The notes under the pieces were generated by a model that was not told where the DNA came from, made no database searches, and saw nothing but the letters and a program-made list of their open reading frames with translations. A stretch of 64,000 nt of DNA. Source: Chionoecetes opilio (Eukaryota; Arthropoda; Malacostraca; Decapoda; Majidae). Shown here in pieces: positions 1-10,926 of this stretch. The DNA lies in contig JACEEZ010016272.1 of assembly GCA_016584305.1 (NCBI GenBank), positions 205,001-269,000 of the forward strand. Reading direction: 5' to 3'. Positions within the stretch are counted from its first letter, which is position 1, and every line of letters starts with the position of its first letter. A program made the position numbers and the translations under genes.

Positions 1-169
1 GCTGTGTCAGGAATGGAGAGAAATGACAAAGAGGACATGTACCGTAAATGGCGGTGGACACGTCCACTCTGAGCCTGAAAAAATCTCTCCATAACTAGAG
101 GTCGACTTATACGGCAAGGATAAAATGCGAACCTTTACCACCAAGTGCCAAACAAGTGGAATAGCACTA
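1..169. other. Left edge, no gene seen
   Basis: I see no coding sequence. A stretch at about 111-125 (GTCGACTTATACGGCA) recurs near 1768, on the other side of the family A element, so 1-169 and 1340-1900 probably belong to one older TIR element split by that insertion. Confidence 0.4.
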
Positions 170-238
170 CAGTCAAACCTCGATATAACGGACCTCGATG
201 TAACGGACTTCGGATGTAATGGACTCCATTTGCGTGAC

Positions 239-269
<31 letters not shown>

Positions 270-1339
270 TTTTTTTTGCATATCAGACCGCTTATTGCCG
301 CTCGAATTGTCAACTCAACATAATTGTATTATTTTCTCATTTTACTTTGGAATGCTTGGTTTTTAAGGAGTTTTGATGTATCACATATTAAGATATATAA
401 GGAAGGAGCCTGTGTTGCTAATGATTTAGTGGTAGAAGGTGTGTATTGTTTAAAATAGTGACTATTAGTGTTATGGCGTGGCCGCTGCTACGTCTCCCTT
501 CACCTCAACACCCTAAATCACCTTATCTAAGGTGACACGCAGTGCTACACTGACCTAAATAGTGACACGTGTATAGAACTGCACTTCACAACCGTATAAT
601 ATATATAATAATGAGCATTAGTCATGATAATAAGCAATACCTTTGGAAACCACGGCTGAATCTGGCTTGTAGTTTGTTTACCTTTCACTAGAGCTTAAGC
701 TTGACTAGCCAGACGGTGAGAGAAAGCATCAACATTTTAGGGATAACCCATCACTTTACGGGAGACTTTTTCTTCCTTTTTATCTGTTTTGGGGTGATTA
801 TAATGTCTCATGATGCTGCTGCTGCTGCCGCGGCCGCGCTGCCTGGCGTGGATGAGCGCCTTGAAAGTATTTTCATATCTTTACTCATATGTATGAATAA
901 TAGCAATTCAAATGTGATTATGTCTACATTCAACTAGAATAACAAAATTTCATAGCATACCAAGCAGTAATGAGTGAGCCTGGATACTTACTACCTCTCC
1001 TAATACCAGTCCCGAACAGTCGTGGGCGAGTGTGCCAAATCCCTGATATAGCGCCAGTCACTGTTTACCTCCCAACATAGCTACATGGTCTGGTTGTGTT
1101 TGAGATTATTTTCATTTATTTCATGTGTAGGAGCGGACCAAATTCAGCATGTAGTGCCAGTCACTGTTTACCTCCCAACATAGCTACACAGTCTGGTTGT
1201 GTGTGATTATTTCTCATTTGTTTCACAATTTTTTTTTTTTAATATATTTTTCCACCCTTGGGAAAATACCCTCGCTATAACGGACAATCGACTTTAACGG
1301 ACCCCCCCCCCTTTAGTCCGTTATATCGAGGTTTGACTG
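170..1339. mobile_element. TIR family A element, copy 1 (non-autonomous, pogo/Tigger-like)
   Basis: The element begins CAGTCAAACCTCGATATAAC and ends with the reverse complement of the same sequence. TA lies on both sides (168-169 and 1340-1341). Just inside the left end the motif TAACGGAC or a near variant repeats three times, and it recurs inverted inside the right end. A long T tract lies near 239-275. No transposase is present. A second copy at 61863-62665 is in the opposite orientation and lacks about 350 bp found here around 700-1040. Assignment to pogo/Tigger rests on the TA target and CAG-type ends. Confidence 0.8.
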
Positions 1340-1970
1340 TACTAACAATCGCTGTACACCAACTACCGTAACTCCAGTCAGACAACTACAATATGCGCCA
1401 CTTCCAGAGCAAAAGCGACAACTGGAGAAGACGTTTAGCAGCAGTTCCACCCACAGCTGTTTCCAACAGCTGATGGAAACAGCTGATACACAAAGAGTAA
1501 AAACTAGCGAATGCAAATGGCGGAGGGCACCGGTAAGTGCAGTCCAGTCATAGGTATTACCGTTTTTTACTATAATATACAGTATGTAGCGGTACTATCA
1601 GGGGACTAGGGTGTTTTTCAAGTGAAAAAAGAGGCGGACCTATAGTAAAGATTCATATCTTCATATAAGTGGTGTGGTGTTATGTGTTTTTGCGACAGGT
1701 TACCGTATACCTACCGTACCGTAGCCTATCCACATTCAAGTTTGGCCTACCAGTATCCTACCGTATTTTTGGGGACGACTTATACGGCAAGTATAGGCCT
1801 AACCCGTAATCTTGGGGTCGACTTGTACGCCTGGTCGACTTATACTCTGCCAAAGACTACTCTATACTGGACTTGCTACTCGTGCCCCGTGCCAACCCGC
1901 CTATGACCAGTGGAGGCCAGTTTTCCGACTCCTGACATTTTTTAACATCACCCCCATTTCCCTTCCTGTG
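1340..1970. other. Non-coding; remnant of a TIR element
   Basis: I see no convincing gene. Around 1760-1850 there is CCGTATTTTT followed by several GTCGACTTATAC-like motifs, the same design (terminal motif plus repeated subterminal motif) seen in the intact TIR families of this window. It is probably a decayed end of another such family. Confidence 0.35.
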
Positions 1971-2250
1971 GTTTATCAGTATAAATGATATACCGTTATC
2001 TTCATAAATGTTTGACCTATAATATTATAAAATAAAAAACAGTAAAATACACTAAAGAAATGCCATTATAAGAGAGTGAAGAAATATGCATGAACTTAAT
2101 ATTCACTTAAACTCTTCGCCATTTAATATTTTGCGAGAAAACATTTAAGATGAAACATATCAATAGAAGCGGATTTGCATTAGCTTTCCATTGATATATT
2201 TCGTTTTCTGATAAATGAATTACCACCATGCATAAATTAGCGTTATCTAA
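1971..2250. repeat. AT-rich dispersed repeat P, fragment
   Basis: From GTTTATCAGTA to GCGTTATCTAA this matches, with scattered changes, the AT-rich repeat at 23383-23629 plus 24327-24370, and its reverse complement at 25205-25495. It lacks the Copia and family F insertions found in the second copy, so it serves as an uninterrupted reference. No coding potential. Confidence 0.75.
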
Positions 2251-2304
2251 AAAAAAAACTATTTGCCAAAATTATGAAAGGGGTGAAGGAATGAAGGATG
2301 AAAG

Positions 2305-3177
2305 TGAGACGAACGCCCCCCTTGCTGTCCTCAGCTAGGCTCCTACACCTGCTCCGGGCTGCTCTCATGAGAGCAGGGAAGCAGGTAGATGCTTAGACAG
2401 AGGGGCGCTTAGCAAGTTACCGGGCTCGTTGCTAGGAACTGAGGACTTACCAGGCTGTCTTTTCCTATTGTCTGGCTATCCACACACTCAGGGGGAAGGG
2501 CTTAGGCAAACACAGGGGTCCTTTTCCTGTGTTATATTGAAGCAACTAACAGTACAAGCTCAAAGTCACTACATAAACACAGGCAGGGCAAGAGTAACAC
2601 CTGCGCCCGTCCTTATTTCCTGTACTAGGTAACACACTACAAGTCTACAACTCCTAGACACTACAAAACATGTCACAACCCCCGGCCTATTCTGCGACCG
2701 TCATAGGGAGATGCTACATAGGCACAACACAGTGCCACACAGGCACAGTCCAGCGGCCGCAACACCAGGCGCAACACAACACTACCAGTCCGTCACCTCT
2801 CGCGGGAGACGCCGCCTTACCACACACCGGGGTTACACCAGCAGGAACAGTCCAGCTGTCACCTCCACAGGCACCTCAAACCACAGGAAACTTCCTCTAC
2901 CCTTGGCTCGCCTGACCCTGAGGTAATTACGACCCACAGGAATCTACAAACTCCACTGGGCACCGCAGTTCCCCTTCTGTTCCCTGGTCTCCTCCCCGGC
3001 GCGCATCTCCCTCTCCTCACATCTCTCTTCTGACTGCCAGGGAATGCCGCTAGACACTCCCTCTATTTCCTTTCTTCCTCATGGCACCCACAAGCCACTA
3101 ATCACCGCTCAGTGGACAGAGGTGCCGGAACGAATCACAGTGTCCGGCGCGAATGACGTCACCTGGATGTTGTAACA
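2305..3177 (-). repeat. 3' LTR of the non-autonomous element
   Basis: Near-identical to 4801-5695 over most of its length. The edge next to the interior differs (CCTGGATGTTGTAACA here, a longer CGGCCTTCGTAACA version in the other LTR), which may reflect decay or recombination. Confidence 0.8.
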
Positions 3178-3792
3178 CTGCCCTCCCCTCACAAAAACTG
3201 GCCGACCTCGGCCAGGTAAAACTAAAAAGAAACAGAAAGATTAAACATATGGCAACATGCACATATAACACAAAATCCTCAAATGAAGGGCAACTCGCCT
3301 CATCATTAAACACACCACCTTTACCAAACATTACCACCCCAAAGCTTCACAGCTGCAAGTCCCTCCATCGCCATCCACCAGCCGCCACTGCAGTGTTGGA
3401 AGGTCACACCAGGCCGCCCTCCTCTTCACACGCGAGACACACCAGCAGGAACACAGCTGCAACCTCAACCAGGCGCCACAAACCACGGGGGGACTTCCTT
3501 TACCCATGGCCCGCCTCAGAGGTAACCACGGCCCAGGAGTCTCTGCACTCCACTGGGCCCCGCAGCTCTCCTCTGCTCCACTGCTCCAGTCTCCGCGGCA
3601 AAGGCGTCACGACTTCCCTACAGACCATGCCCTCCACTGCAAGGCGCCGGTGACGGTGCGACAGGGCTTAACAGCAACACGCTGTGGCTGGCTCTGCCTG
3701 GTAGCGGGCACAGTGCATCCCTCCACCGTCATAACAAGCAGTTACTGCCACCTGTACCAGCTTTGGCGGGGGCCACACACTGCAAGTGTGGC

Positions 3793-4743
3793 TCAACTGT
3801 CATCCCCCCGAAAGCGCGGCAGAGGTGGGTATGGGTGCGTCCACTTCGTCATCCTGGCGCTCAGAGGCCTACCTCGCTTGCTGGCAGGCCTCCCACGTTC
3901 ACTCCGACGGCGCCTCTTCTTCCGTTGGTTCCATGTCGAGGCGAAGTGAGCGGGTTTCTTGCCCTCCCACAGTGGGATCTTGACCCGCACCCGTCTGGGC
4001 GTCAGGCCACCAAGAAGGCCTTTCCTGCTGCGCAGGCTACCAACCAGGCCTTTCCTGCCGCGCAGGCCACCAACAAGGCCTTTCACTCCGCGCAGGCCAC
4101 CAACCAGGCCTTTCCTGCCGCGCAGGCTACCAACAAGGCCTTTCACGCCACTCGCCAGCATCGCGAATTGGGCCCGACAGGCCTTCCACGACACAGGCGC
4201 ATCAAACTCCTACGGGCGTGCACTAGGACCCGCGCGACCATGTGGAGACTCGCGTGATCTAGGTGGGGTAGGTAGCGAGAGGGGTAGGCCTACGCTCTCC
4301 TCACACTCCACAACACGCACCCTGGTCACCACCTCACACTCACAAGACGCGGCCGCGCTCTCAACCCCAGACTCGCCCTTCACAATCACACCCACGACCG
4401 GGTCACAAGCTGCGGCCCCAGCGCTAGCCACACGCCCAAACATATCACCCACAGCTAGGTTTTACTGCTCACTCATCACTTGCTCTAACTCTTTTCGCTC
4501 TGCCTTAGTGGGCACTTCACTTAGCACCTCACTTTTCACTTCACGTTTCACTTCAACCATACGTTCAGTCACTTCCGCGTGGGGATTACCGAACATTGTC
4601 TTAATTTCCTCACGCATCGCCTTTTGTCCTGCTCTCAGGGCTTGCAACACTGCCATAAGGTCAGTCAGAGACGGCTGCTGTGCCGCTGACTCACCACCGC
4701 CCGCCATCTTGTCTTCCCCCCACACCAGACAAAGGAATTTCAC
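3793..4743 (-). pseudogene. Broken gag-like frame with a 10-residue repeat
   Basis: Three minus-strand open stretches (4462-4743, 4210-4452, 3793-4194) lie in one reading frame separated by stop codons, so they look like one former gag gene. The N-terminal part starts MAGGGESAAQQPSLTDLMAV and has the short helical LQALRAGQ pattern that I associate with Gypsy-type gag starts in arthropods. The third part has a KGLVGGLRGR-like unit repeated about five times, then a strongly basic stretch rich in RKKRRRR. No zinc knuckle is visible. The function would be capsid or RNA binding. Family assignment is inference. Confidence 0.5.
4000..4150. repeat. 30-bp coding tandem repeat, five units
   Basis: A 30-bp unit of the type CAGGCCACCAACCAGGCCTT plus ten more bases repeats about five times with small changes. 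The unit length is a multiple of three, so both the gag-like frame and the opposite strand stay open across it. Confidence 0.8.
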
Positions 4744-4779
4744 GATACCTGCCTTTTTTCACCTCAATATTCCAGCAAA

Positions 4780-4799
4780 ATCCCACTTCGTAGACACCA
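4780..4799 (-). other. Primer binding site, tRNA-Leu-like
   Basis: On the minus strand, one base inside the 5' LTR, the sequence starts TGGTGTCTACGAAGTGGGAT. This is complementary to a tRNA 3' end of the form ATCCCACTTC...GACACCA, as in arthropod tRNA-Leu. The position matches the primer site of LTR retrotransposons. The tRNA identity is from memory of tRNA-Leu ends. Confidence 0.55.
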
Positions 4800-4800
4800 G

Positions 4801-5695
4801 TGAAACGAACGACCCCCTTGCTGTCCTCAGCTAGGCTCCTACACCTGCTCCGGGCTGCTCTCATGAGAGCAGGGAAGCAGGCAGATGCTTAGACATAGGG
4901 GCGCTTAGCAAGTTATCGGGCTCGGTGCTAGGAACTGAGGACTTACCAGGCTGTCCTTCCCTATTGTCTGGCTATCCACACACTCAAGGGAAAGGGCTTA
5001 GGCAAACACAGGGGTCCTTTTCCTGTGTTATATTGAAGCAACTAACAGTACAAGCTCAAACTCACTACATAAACACAGGCAGGGCAAGAGTAACACCTGC
5101 GCCCGTCCTTATTTCCTGTACTAGTTAACACACTACAAGTCTACAACTCCTAGACACTACAAAACATGTCACAACCCCCGGCCTATTCTGCGACCGTCAT
5201 AGGGATACGCTACATAGGCATAACACAGTGCCACACAGGCACAGTCCAGCGGCCGCAACACCAGGCGCAACACAACACTACCAGTCCGTCACCTCTCGCG
5301 GGAGACGCCGCCTTACCACACACCGGGGTTACACCAGCAGGAACAGTCCAGCTGTCACCTCCACAGGCACCTCAAACCACAGGAAACTTCCTCTACCCTT
5401 GGCTCGCCTGACCCTGAGGTAATTACGGCCCACAGGAATCTACAAACTCCACTGGGCACCGCAGTTCCCCCTCTGTTCCCTGGTCCCGGCGTCTCCTCCC
5501 CGGCGCGTCTCCCTCTCCCCACATCTCTCTTCTGACTGCCAGGGAATGCTGCTAGGCACCCCCTCTATTTTCTTTCTTCCTCATGGCGCCCACAAGCCAC
5601 TAATCACCGCTCAGTGGACAGAGGTGCCGGAACGAATCACAGTGTCCGGTGCGAATGACGTCACCCTGATGAAGGCACTGGCGGCCTTCGTAACA
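4801..5695 (-). repeat. 5' LTR of the non-autonomous element
   Basis: Direct repeat of 2305-3177 with a few substitutions and small indels, beginning TGTTAC and ending TCA on the minus strand. The adjoining primer site marks it as the 5' copy. Confidence 0.8.
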
Positions 5696-6881
5696 AAAGG
5701 TTAAGTTGAAGAGGTGTGAGGAAAGGTATGAAGGGTGTGAGGGAGGGTATATCAGGTGTGAGGGAAGGCATGAAAGGTGAGAGATAGTTTAAAGTAATCG
5801 TCCAGACCATTTAATTATTCCTGATTTAAGGGGAGCGGCCGTTTTTTGTAGGATTTCTTTCATTTATTGGACTAAGGTTATGATATGTATACCATAAATT
5901 AGGGACACCATGTACAACAATTGTAGACAAAGAAAAATAATATGTGGTTTTTATATTTTTACCAATATACTTTTGTTTTTGTTTTTTTGGTCATTTTGAA
6001 ATGCTATCTACTCCTATGATAATTAACCTACACCAATGAAATAAATATGGTACAAGAACTTTGTTCAGACCATCAAAGTTATGAAGAGATAAATGAGTGA
6101 AAATGTATGGTTTGCAGGATATGAATTTCCAAATTTTCAATCCCATTTCTACCACTCAAACACACACAAAAAAATCAGACATAATTTTCCTCTGTCAGAT
6201 ATGAAGAAAAGCAATTCATAACTTCATTCTATCAGGTTTGGGCATATTGTATATTTTTTTTCATTGAAATTGGCCCAAAACTAAAGGAGATATAATTTGA
6301 ATGTAAAAAAATTATGTTTTGAGATACGGGTCAATAAAGTTTTTGAATACCTGTGAACAAGCATCAGTAAGTGATATAATGGCATTACATTTTTTTACGA
6401 GCTATAACACATATAAAACAAGATTTATTTACATTCAATCATATATGTTCAATTTGTTCATGTTCTGGTATAAAATCTTTAGTCTTCAGGCTCCTGGTCC
6501 CCCCCTGGGTATTATCTCACTAAGAGAGGGTATCAGAGTTGCCCAAGCTACTCATTGTTGCCAAGTTTTTGCTTAGAAACCTCCATGGGCATTCCATAAT
6601 TGTAGGTGTTTTTTTTTTTTTTTTTTTTTTCTATTTATATACCTACGACAGATGCCATGTGTCACTTTAGAGAGTAATTATTTTCCTTATAAAATAGCCA
6701 AAAAAAAGTGGAAAAAAAAAGCATGAACAATAGGGGGGGGGGGGGGGGGGGGGGGGCATAACACACCCATATAATAACAAAGGCGAATTTTGATGAAATA
6801 CTTCATATTTAGATTCTCAAAGGGTGTACGAAGCAGAGGAAAAATTATTGAAATTGTGTGAATTTCTCCGATTTTTATCAC

Positions 6882-7735
6882 ACACAAACCTCGTTTTCCC
6901 GGACTAATAGGGGGGAGCACTGCTCCGGGAACCACAAATGTCTGGGAATCGCAACAGTCCGATGCCATTACCCACCCCCGGACGTTTATCCTATTCTAGT
7001 ATTTACTGTCCGGCAACCGCCAATATCAACTACCCCGCCACAGACTTTTACGTCCGCTGAGCATGCTGCCACCTGGCGGGAGGCAGCAGAAAGTGTTCAA
7101 TAGTCTCAAGAGACGTTCTTGCACCAGGGGCAGTGGGGGTCAGGGGACTAACGGAGGCGGTGCAGGTGAACCGTGAGTGTCGTGTGCCCAAATGTAAACA
7201 ATACGACCGCTGAGCATGCTGCCACCTGGCGGGAGGCAGCAGAAAGTATTCAATAGTCTCAAGAGACGTTCCTGCACCACGGGCAGTGGAGGTCAGGGGA
7301 CTAACGGAGGCGGTGCAGGTGAACCGTGAGTGTCGTGTGCCCAAATGTAAACAATACGACCGCTGAGCATGCTGCCACCTGGCGGGAGGCAGCACAAAGT
7401 GTTCAATAGTCTCAAGAGACGTTCCTGCACCAGGGGCAGTGGGGGTCAGGGGACTAACGGAGGGTGTGCAGGTGAACCGTGAGTGTCGTGTACCCAAATG
7501 TAAACAATACGACCGTTGAGCATGCTGCCACCTGGCGGGAGGCGCGGACACTGACCAGGGGTGACAGGAGATGCTCGGACCGCCGGACAACTTTGTCAAT
7601 TTACGAACAGGACCAGGCATTTCAACATAAAAAAAAAATAAAGTTGTCCGGGACTGACATATCCCTGGACCTCGGATTTTGTCCGGCAAATCCGATATCC
7701 GGGAAATGGAGGTCCGGGAAATCGAGGTTTGTGTG
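6882..7735. mobile_element. TIR family C element, copy 1
   Basis: Inverted ends of the type CACACAAACCTCGTTTTCCC. TA follows the right end (7736-7737), but the left flank is CA rather than TA. The subterminal motif TCCCGGAC or TCCGGGA recurs several times at each end. The interior holds four 153-bp tandem units. Other copies are 26524-27281 and 55918-56806. Confidence 0.8.
7056..7550. repeat. 153-bp tandem repeat derived from a LINE ORF2 tail
   Basis: GAGCATGCTGCCACCTGGCG-type starts occur at exact 153-bp spacing (about 7056, 7209, 7362 and 7515). Read on the minus strand, each unit encodes GHTTLTVHLHRLRQSP..., then a CPWC motif, then ETIEHFLL. This is the zinc-finger tail of jockey/I-like LINE ORF2 proteins as I know them. 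The unit is 51 codons, so frames stay open across units. A large ORF here is a by-product of the repeat, not a gene. Confidence 0.75.
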
Positions 7736-7910
7736 TATTCTGACCGGCCGATCCCCTTAATGCAGTCAAAATATAGCCATTATCGAATATATCAGCAATA
7801 TGTTGTCACTTTTTGCATCCAGTCAGCCGTTTTTAAATAACCCGTAATCAAAATCTGCAAATTCCCCGAGCTTCCAAAACACTCATGACGACTAGCAGAC
7901 GACGCACTAT

Positions 7911-8823
7911 GGAACTCAATGGAATTCTGGTCACCTATACGTATGGCCCCACCTCAACCTTTACCTACTGCAGGAATGGCCCCAAACTAGTCCTGCCCCG
8001 GCACATTTCAATTATCTCTGTGCCCCTGCCTGTGGTTATAAAGTCTTACCCCCGCATGTCGAAATATTCATGACTTATCCAATATTTTACGACTGACATG
8101 GCTGCCCCATACAAAACAAGATGCAGTAAGGTGACAGAATCACAACTATGACCCCTGTAAGTTAGAATATTATGAATTTTTCGAAATTTTTCAGACTTAA
8201 TTTCCTAGTTATTTTTTCAAAATTTAGAATGATTTTTTGTATGAGTATTTGCTAGCCATTACGACTTATCCGTAATTCTGGTTTAAGAAATTCTGACTTT
8301 TGTAAGGATTACTGTGCTGCAGTACACTTGCACATATTTAAAAAATATTAGCAAGGATTTTTTTGCGTGATTGAGGAGATGGTGCCCTTTTTGTAATTAT
8401 CAGCTGCCCCTCCCCGTTTGACAAGTCCTGTGCACGGCACTGGATCTAATTTGCCTTGAACATGAAATTGTTAGTCTGAGTCTTCTTCATTTTGTATTCT
8501 GAATCTTGAATGTTAATTTCTGAAAAATATAAAATGAAATTAATTTGGTTTCAGATATTTTCTTAATGATAGTATTGAATGAAGGCACTGCCATTGCATG
8601 AACATCCGAGATTATATTTGTTTTAAGATTTCAACAAGTAATTAAACTCAGATTATTATTGCTGTCAATTTTTTAAGAAAAAGTTAGTTTACTTACACAA
8701 CTAGCCATAAGTGGGGAGCCACCACAGAAAACAAAACAAAAAGTATCACAAATCATAAGTTACATCACATGAAAAAAACTAAGGATGGGTACAAAACCAT
8801 GGAGGCTTATATTGTATCTGCAG
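7911..8823. other. Host non-coding sequence, no element recognised
   Basis: AT-rich sequence without a convincing ORF, terminal repeat or tandem array. It lies upstream of the first recognised host exon and is probably intron. Confidence 0.4.
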
Positions 8824-9046
8824 AGATTTGTGGAAGCTGCAGAGAACCTTGAGACACTGTTGGATAGAGAGGTCCGCGGCAGCAGATCCCTTGTCTCGAC
8901 TCCCAGATCTCTACTGAGGCCTGAAGACACTCTACCAGCCCTGCCAACCCAGAGTGTGCTGCTGGTGCTGGCAGCCATGGCTCATGCTTCTGCTACTTGT
9001 TATAAAGAAACTCTAAGAATTCTTGATGGCGAACTTATGAAGGAAG
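8824..9046 (+). CDS. Host gene, internal exon (first of three seen)
   Basis: The frame runs open from an acceptor-like TATTGTATCTGCAG to the donor GGAAG|GTAAGA at 9047. It encodes RFVEAAENLETLLDREV..., an alanine- and leucine-rich helical stretch, and ends ...LDGELMKE plus one extra base (phase 1). That base completes a codon with the first two bases of 16410-16569. The left edge is uncertain: a second CAG lies 13 bp downstream, and the frame is open further upstream. Codon use and composition stand out from the AT-rich flanks. I do not recognise the protein. Confidence 0.65.
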
Positions 9047-9069
9047 GTAAGAATACTTTCCGTTATTAT

Positions 9070-9240
9070 TAGTGCAGTGGTTGTCATGCTCGTCTTACAA
9101 CTGAGAGGGCAGTAGTTTGGATCCCTGGCTGGGTGGAGACAATGGCCTTGTCCTCTTAAAAGCTCTTGTAATGGTTCAAATAGCCTAGAAAACGTAATGT
9201 AAAGTGTAAAATGGGAAATATATTTATTCCCCGTATTGTG
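9070..9240 (+). repeat. tRNA-derived SINE
   Basis: A box-like TAGTGCAGTGGTTG (9070-9083) and B box-like AGTTTGGATCCC (9114-9125) lie about 30 bp apart, as in a tRNA head. A non-tRNA body follows. The 3' edge is not clear. It starts about 25 bp after the host donor site. Confidence 0.6.
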
Positions 9241-9654
9241 ATTGTTACCCTGTCAGTTCATCTGTGGAGGAATTCTTCTGACGGGATTCAAGAGGATAAT
9301 TGTGGGCCCAGGGCAGTTTAACGCTCTGTCGGTCTCTTGTTTATCTTGCCTATGGAGCAGTACATTGGCCCCTTGTCCCCTTGACCAGTAGTGCTTTATG
9401 GCTACTTGTCGTGAGGGCTGCCGCTCCCCCTTCAGCATCCCCTTCAGAATTCCATCACAACGACCGAAGAGAGAAGTAGGTACTTTCAGTGTCGTCCCCA
9501 GCGGATATCACACTCTAACCTATATTCACCTACTGTAGAATATGTATAGGACAATAGGACATAAACTGAGGAGTTATGATCTCCTTCCTGCCCCGGCAAG
9601 CACCTCCTCCATCCTTTGTGTGTGTACATTTACCTTGTTGATATATATAGGAAA

Positions 9655-9970
9655 TGAGTTATAGTCGTGGGATTTCTACTGTGTATCTCATTTGGCCAAT
9701 CTTAGCTTTAAGCTTGTGAATACTCTTGCCTTTTTCTTTGTCATCATCCCGGTCATTCCACTTATCAATACAGAACAGAAAGCATGTACCAGAATACTGG
9801 TACAGAAAACTGTACTTCTTAATGTCCTTCAAGCATCTTTTCTTCTTCAGCTTCTTTCTGTGTCCTCTTGTGGCTTCTGTGTCCCTCACAAACATTTATG
9901 TCTTTGTCAATTCTCTCGAAACGTGTCATTGCTCTGTACACTGCAATAAACCTTTAACCCTCGGAGCCCG
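9655..9970 (-). pseudogene. CR1-like LINE ORF2, C-terminal fragment
   Basis: On the minus strand, across one or two frameshifts, the sequence encodes YRAMTRFERIDKD, then RGHRKKLKKK and DIKKYSF, then a WN. This matches in order the C-terminal segment of the LINE copies at 30.5-42.3 kb (YRAS..KIDRND, RGHEKKLKRT, DIKKYSF, AWNNLD). It is diverged, so it represents another subfamily. Broken and short. Confidence 0.65.
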
Positions 9971-10151
9971 AGCCATTTATCACTGTGGTCCCGGTGATCC
10001 AAGGATTTTAGGCTTGAGTCATTCTGTTGTAAACAGTGTGTCAGGGCCGAGGTTGTTATCAATTAATATCACCAATCTTGAGAAAGGTGGGGAAGAAAAG
10101 TCAAGGAGTATGATTACCCCAAATATATTTACACAACAACAAATATCAATA

Positions 10152-10924
10152 CAGGGAGGTCCCGTTATACGAGCATTCGGTATACGAGAATCCGAAGATA
10201 TGTACGAGATGTGTAAATTAGGGTCTATTTTCAATATACGAGATCGAAAGTCCAATGATACGACATTCAAACTGGGGTGAGTAAGATTATCAAGTTAAAA
10301 ATGCTCGCCCTACCACTCCCGGGCTGGACAAAGGGGGATTTGGTTGACCCCAGTGAGGTCACCCCTAGCAAGCCGTGACCTGAAGGGTAATTAAGCATAT
10401 GGCACGCCCTGACATTTAGGGGTAATTAGCAGGTGTGCGGCCCCAACCTTGGGACCGCAGTCAGGTCACCCCTAGCAAGGCGTGACCTGAAGGGTAATTA
10501 AGCATATGGCGCGGCCTGACCTTCAGGGGTAATTAGCAGGTGTGCGGCCCCAACCTTGGGACCGCTACACTACCTTCTCTTGCATCACGCGGCGTCCCCT
10601 ACATTGCAACGTCTTTTTTGCTTGTTATGCATGTTTTGTGTTTAATTAATGTGCAGTTATGATATTTTGTGTGCTATTTTCTCTTTCAGAATGCTTTTTC
10701 TACAGAATAGGTAGTACAGTGTGGGTAATATAGACGCTGTGTGTTTGTTGTGTTTGCTTTAGTTTATTTTAGCTTGAAAAACATGTTTTTTTTTGTTTTT
10801 TTTAATTGATGGTCCTGGAACCAAACCTATATTTTACCATTAGTTATGTGTTTCATTATACGAGATTTCGCTTTACGAGTATGCCAGGTGGAACCTAACT
10901 GCTCGTATCTTCGGGACCTCCCTG
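10152..10924. mobile_element. TIR family B element, copy 1
   Basis: Inverted ends CAGGGAGGTCCCG, with TA on both sides (10150-10151 and 10925-10926). The motif ATACGAG or a variant occurs about five times inside the left end and three times inside the right end. The interior carries two roughly 115-bp direct units (GGTCACCCCTAGCAAG... at about 10345 and 10461). No full transposase. Copy 54682-55911 carries transposase remnants, which places the family in pogo/Tigger. Confidence 0.85.
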
Positions 10925-10926
10925 TA

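Larger units (their letters stand above)
2305..5695 (-). mobile_element. Non-autonomous LTR retrotransposon (Ty3/Gypsy-like), minus strand
   Basis: Two long direct repeats of 873 and 895 bp enclose a 1.6-kb interior. AAAG occurs on both outer sides (2301-2304 and 5696-5699), consistent with a 4-bp target duplication. Read on the minus strand, the LTRs begin TGTTAC and end TCA. A tRNA-Leu-like primer site adjoins the 5' LTR and a purine-rich tract (GAGGGGAGGG) adjoins the 3' LTR near 3182-3192. The interior has only a broken gag-like frame and no reverse transcriptase, protease or integrase, so it would need enzymes from a relative. Confidence 0.8.
5830..7756. mobile_element. TTAA-target TIR element with a nested MITE
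   Basis: Ends are GGGGAGCGGCCG and, inverted, GGGGATCGGCCG, one mismatch in 12. TTAA lies on both sides (5826-5829 and 7757-7760), and the flanks join into a continuous match to 40000-40138, which confirms the edges. TTAA duplication is typical of piggyBac and Kolobok. No transposase is visible. The element holds a 24-base G run near 6733-6756 and the family C element at 6882-7735. A related end (TTAAGGGGGCCGCCC) sits at about 10940. Confidence 0.7.
5793..7910. mobile_element. Fragment of the THAP-type element, interrupted
   Basis: The segments 5793-5829 and 7757-7910 together match the reverse complement of 39990-40138, the right end of the larger element at 37892-40138. TTAA immediately precedes the end (5789-5792). 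Homology stops near 7910, so this copy is truncated. The TTAA element at 5830-7756 has split it. Confidence 0.6.

Noticed and set aside
3959..4834. 291-residue plus-strand ORF rich in Arg and Pro
   Set aside because: It is the opposite strand of the gag-like frame of a minus-strand LTR element and is carried by the 30-bp repeat.
7048..7689. 213-residue ORF on the minus strand
   Set aside because: Same explanation: family C tandem units read through.
9692..10280. Plus-strand ORFs of 85 and 184 residues
   Set aside because: They overlap a minus-strand LINE fragment and the left end of family B, and show no domain.
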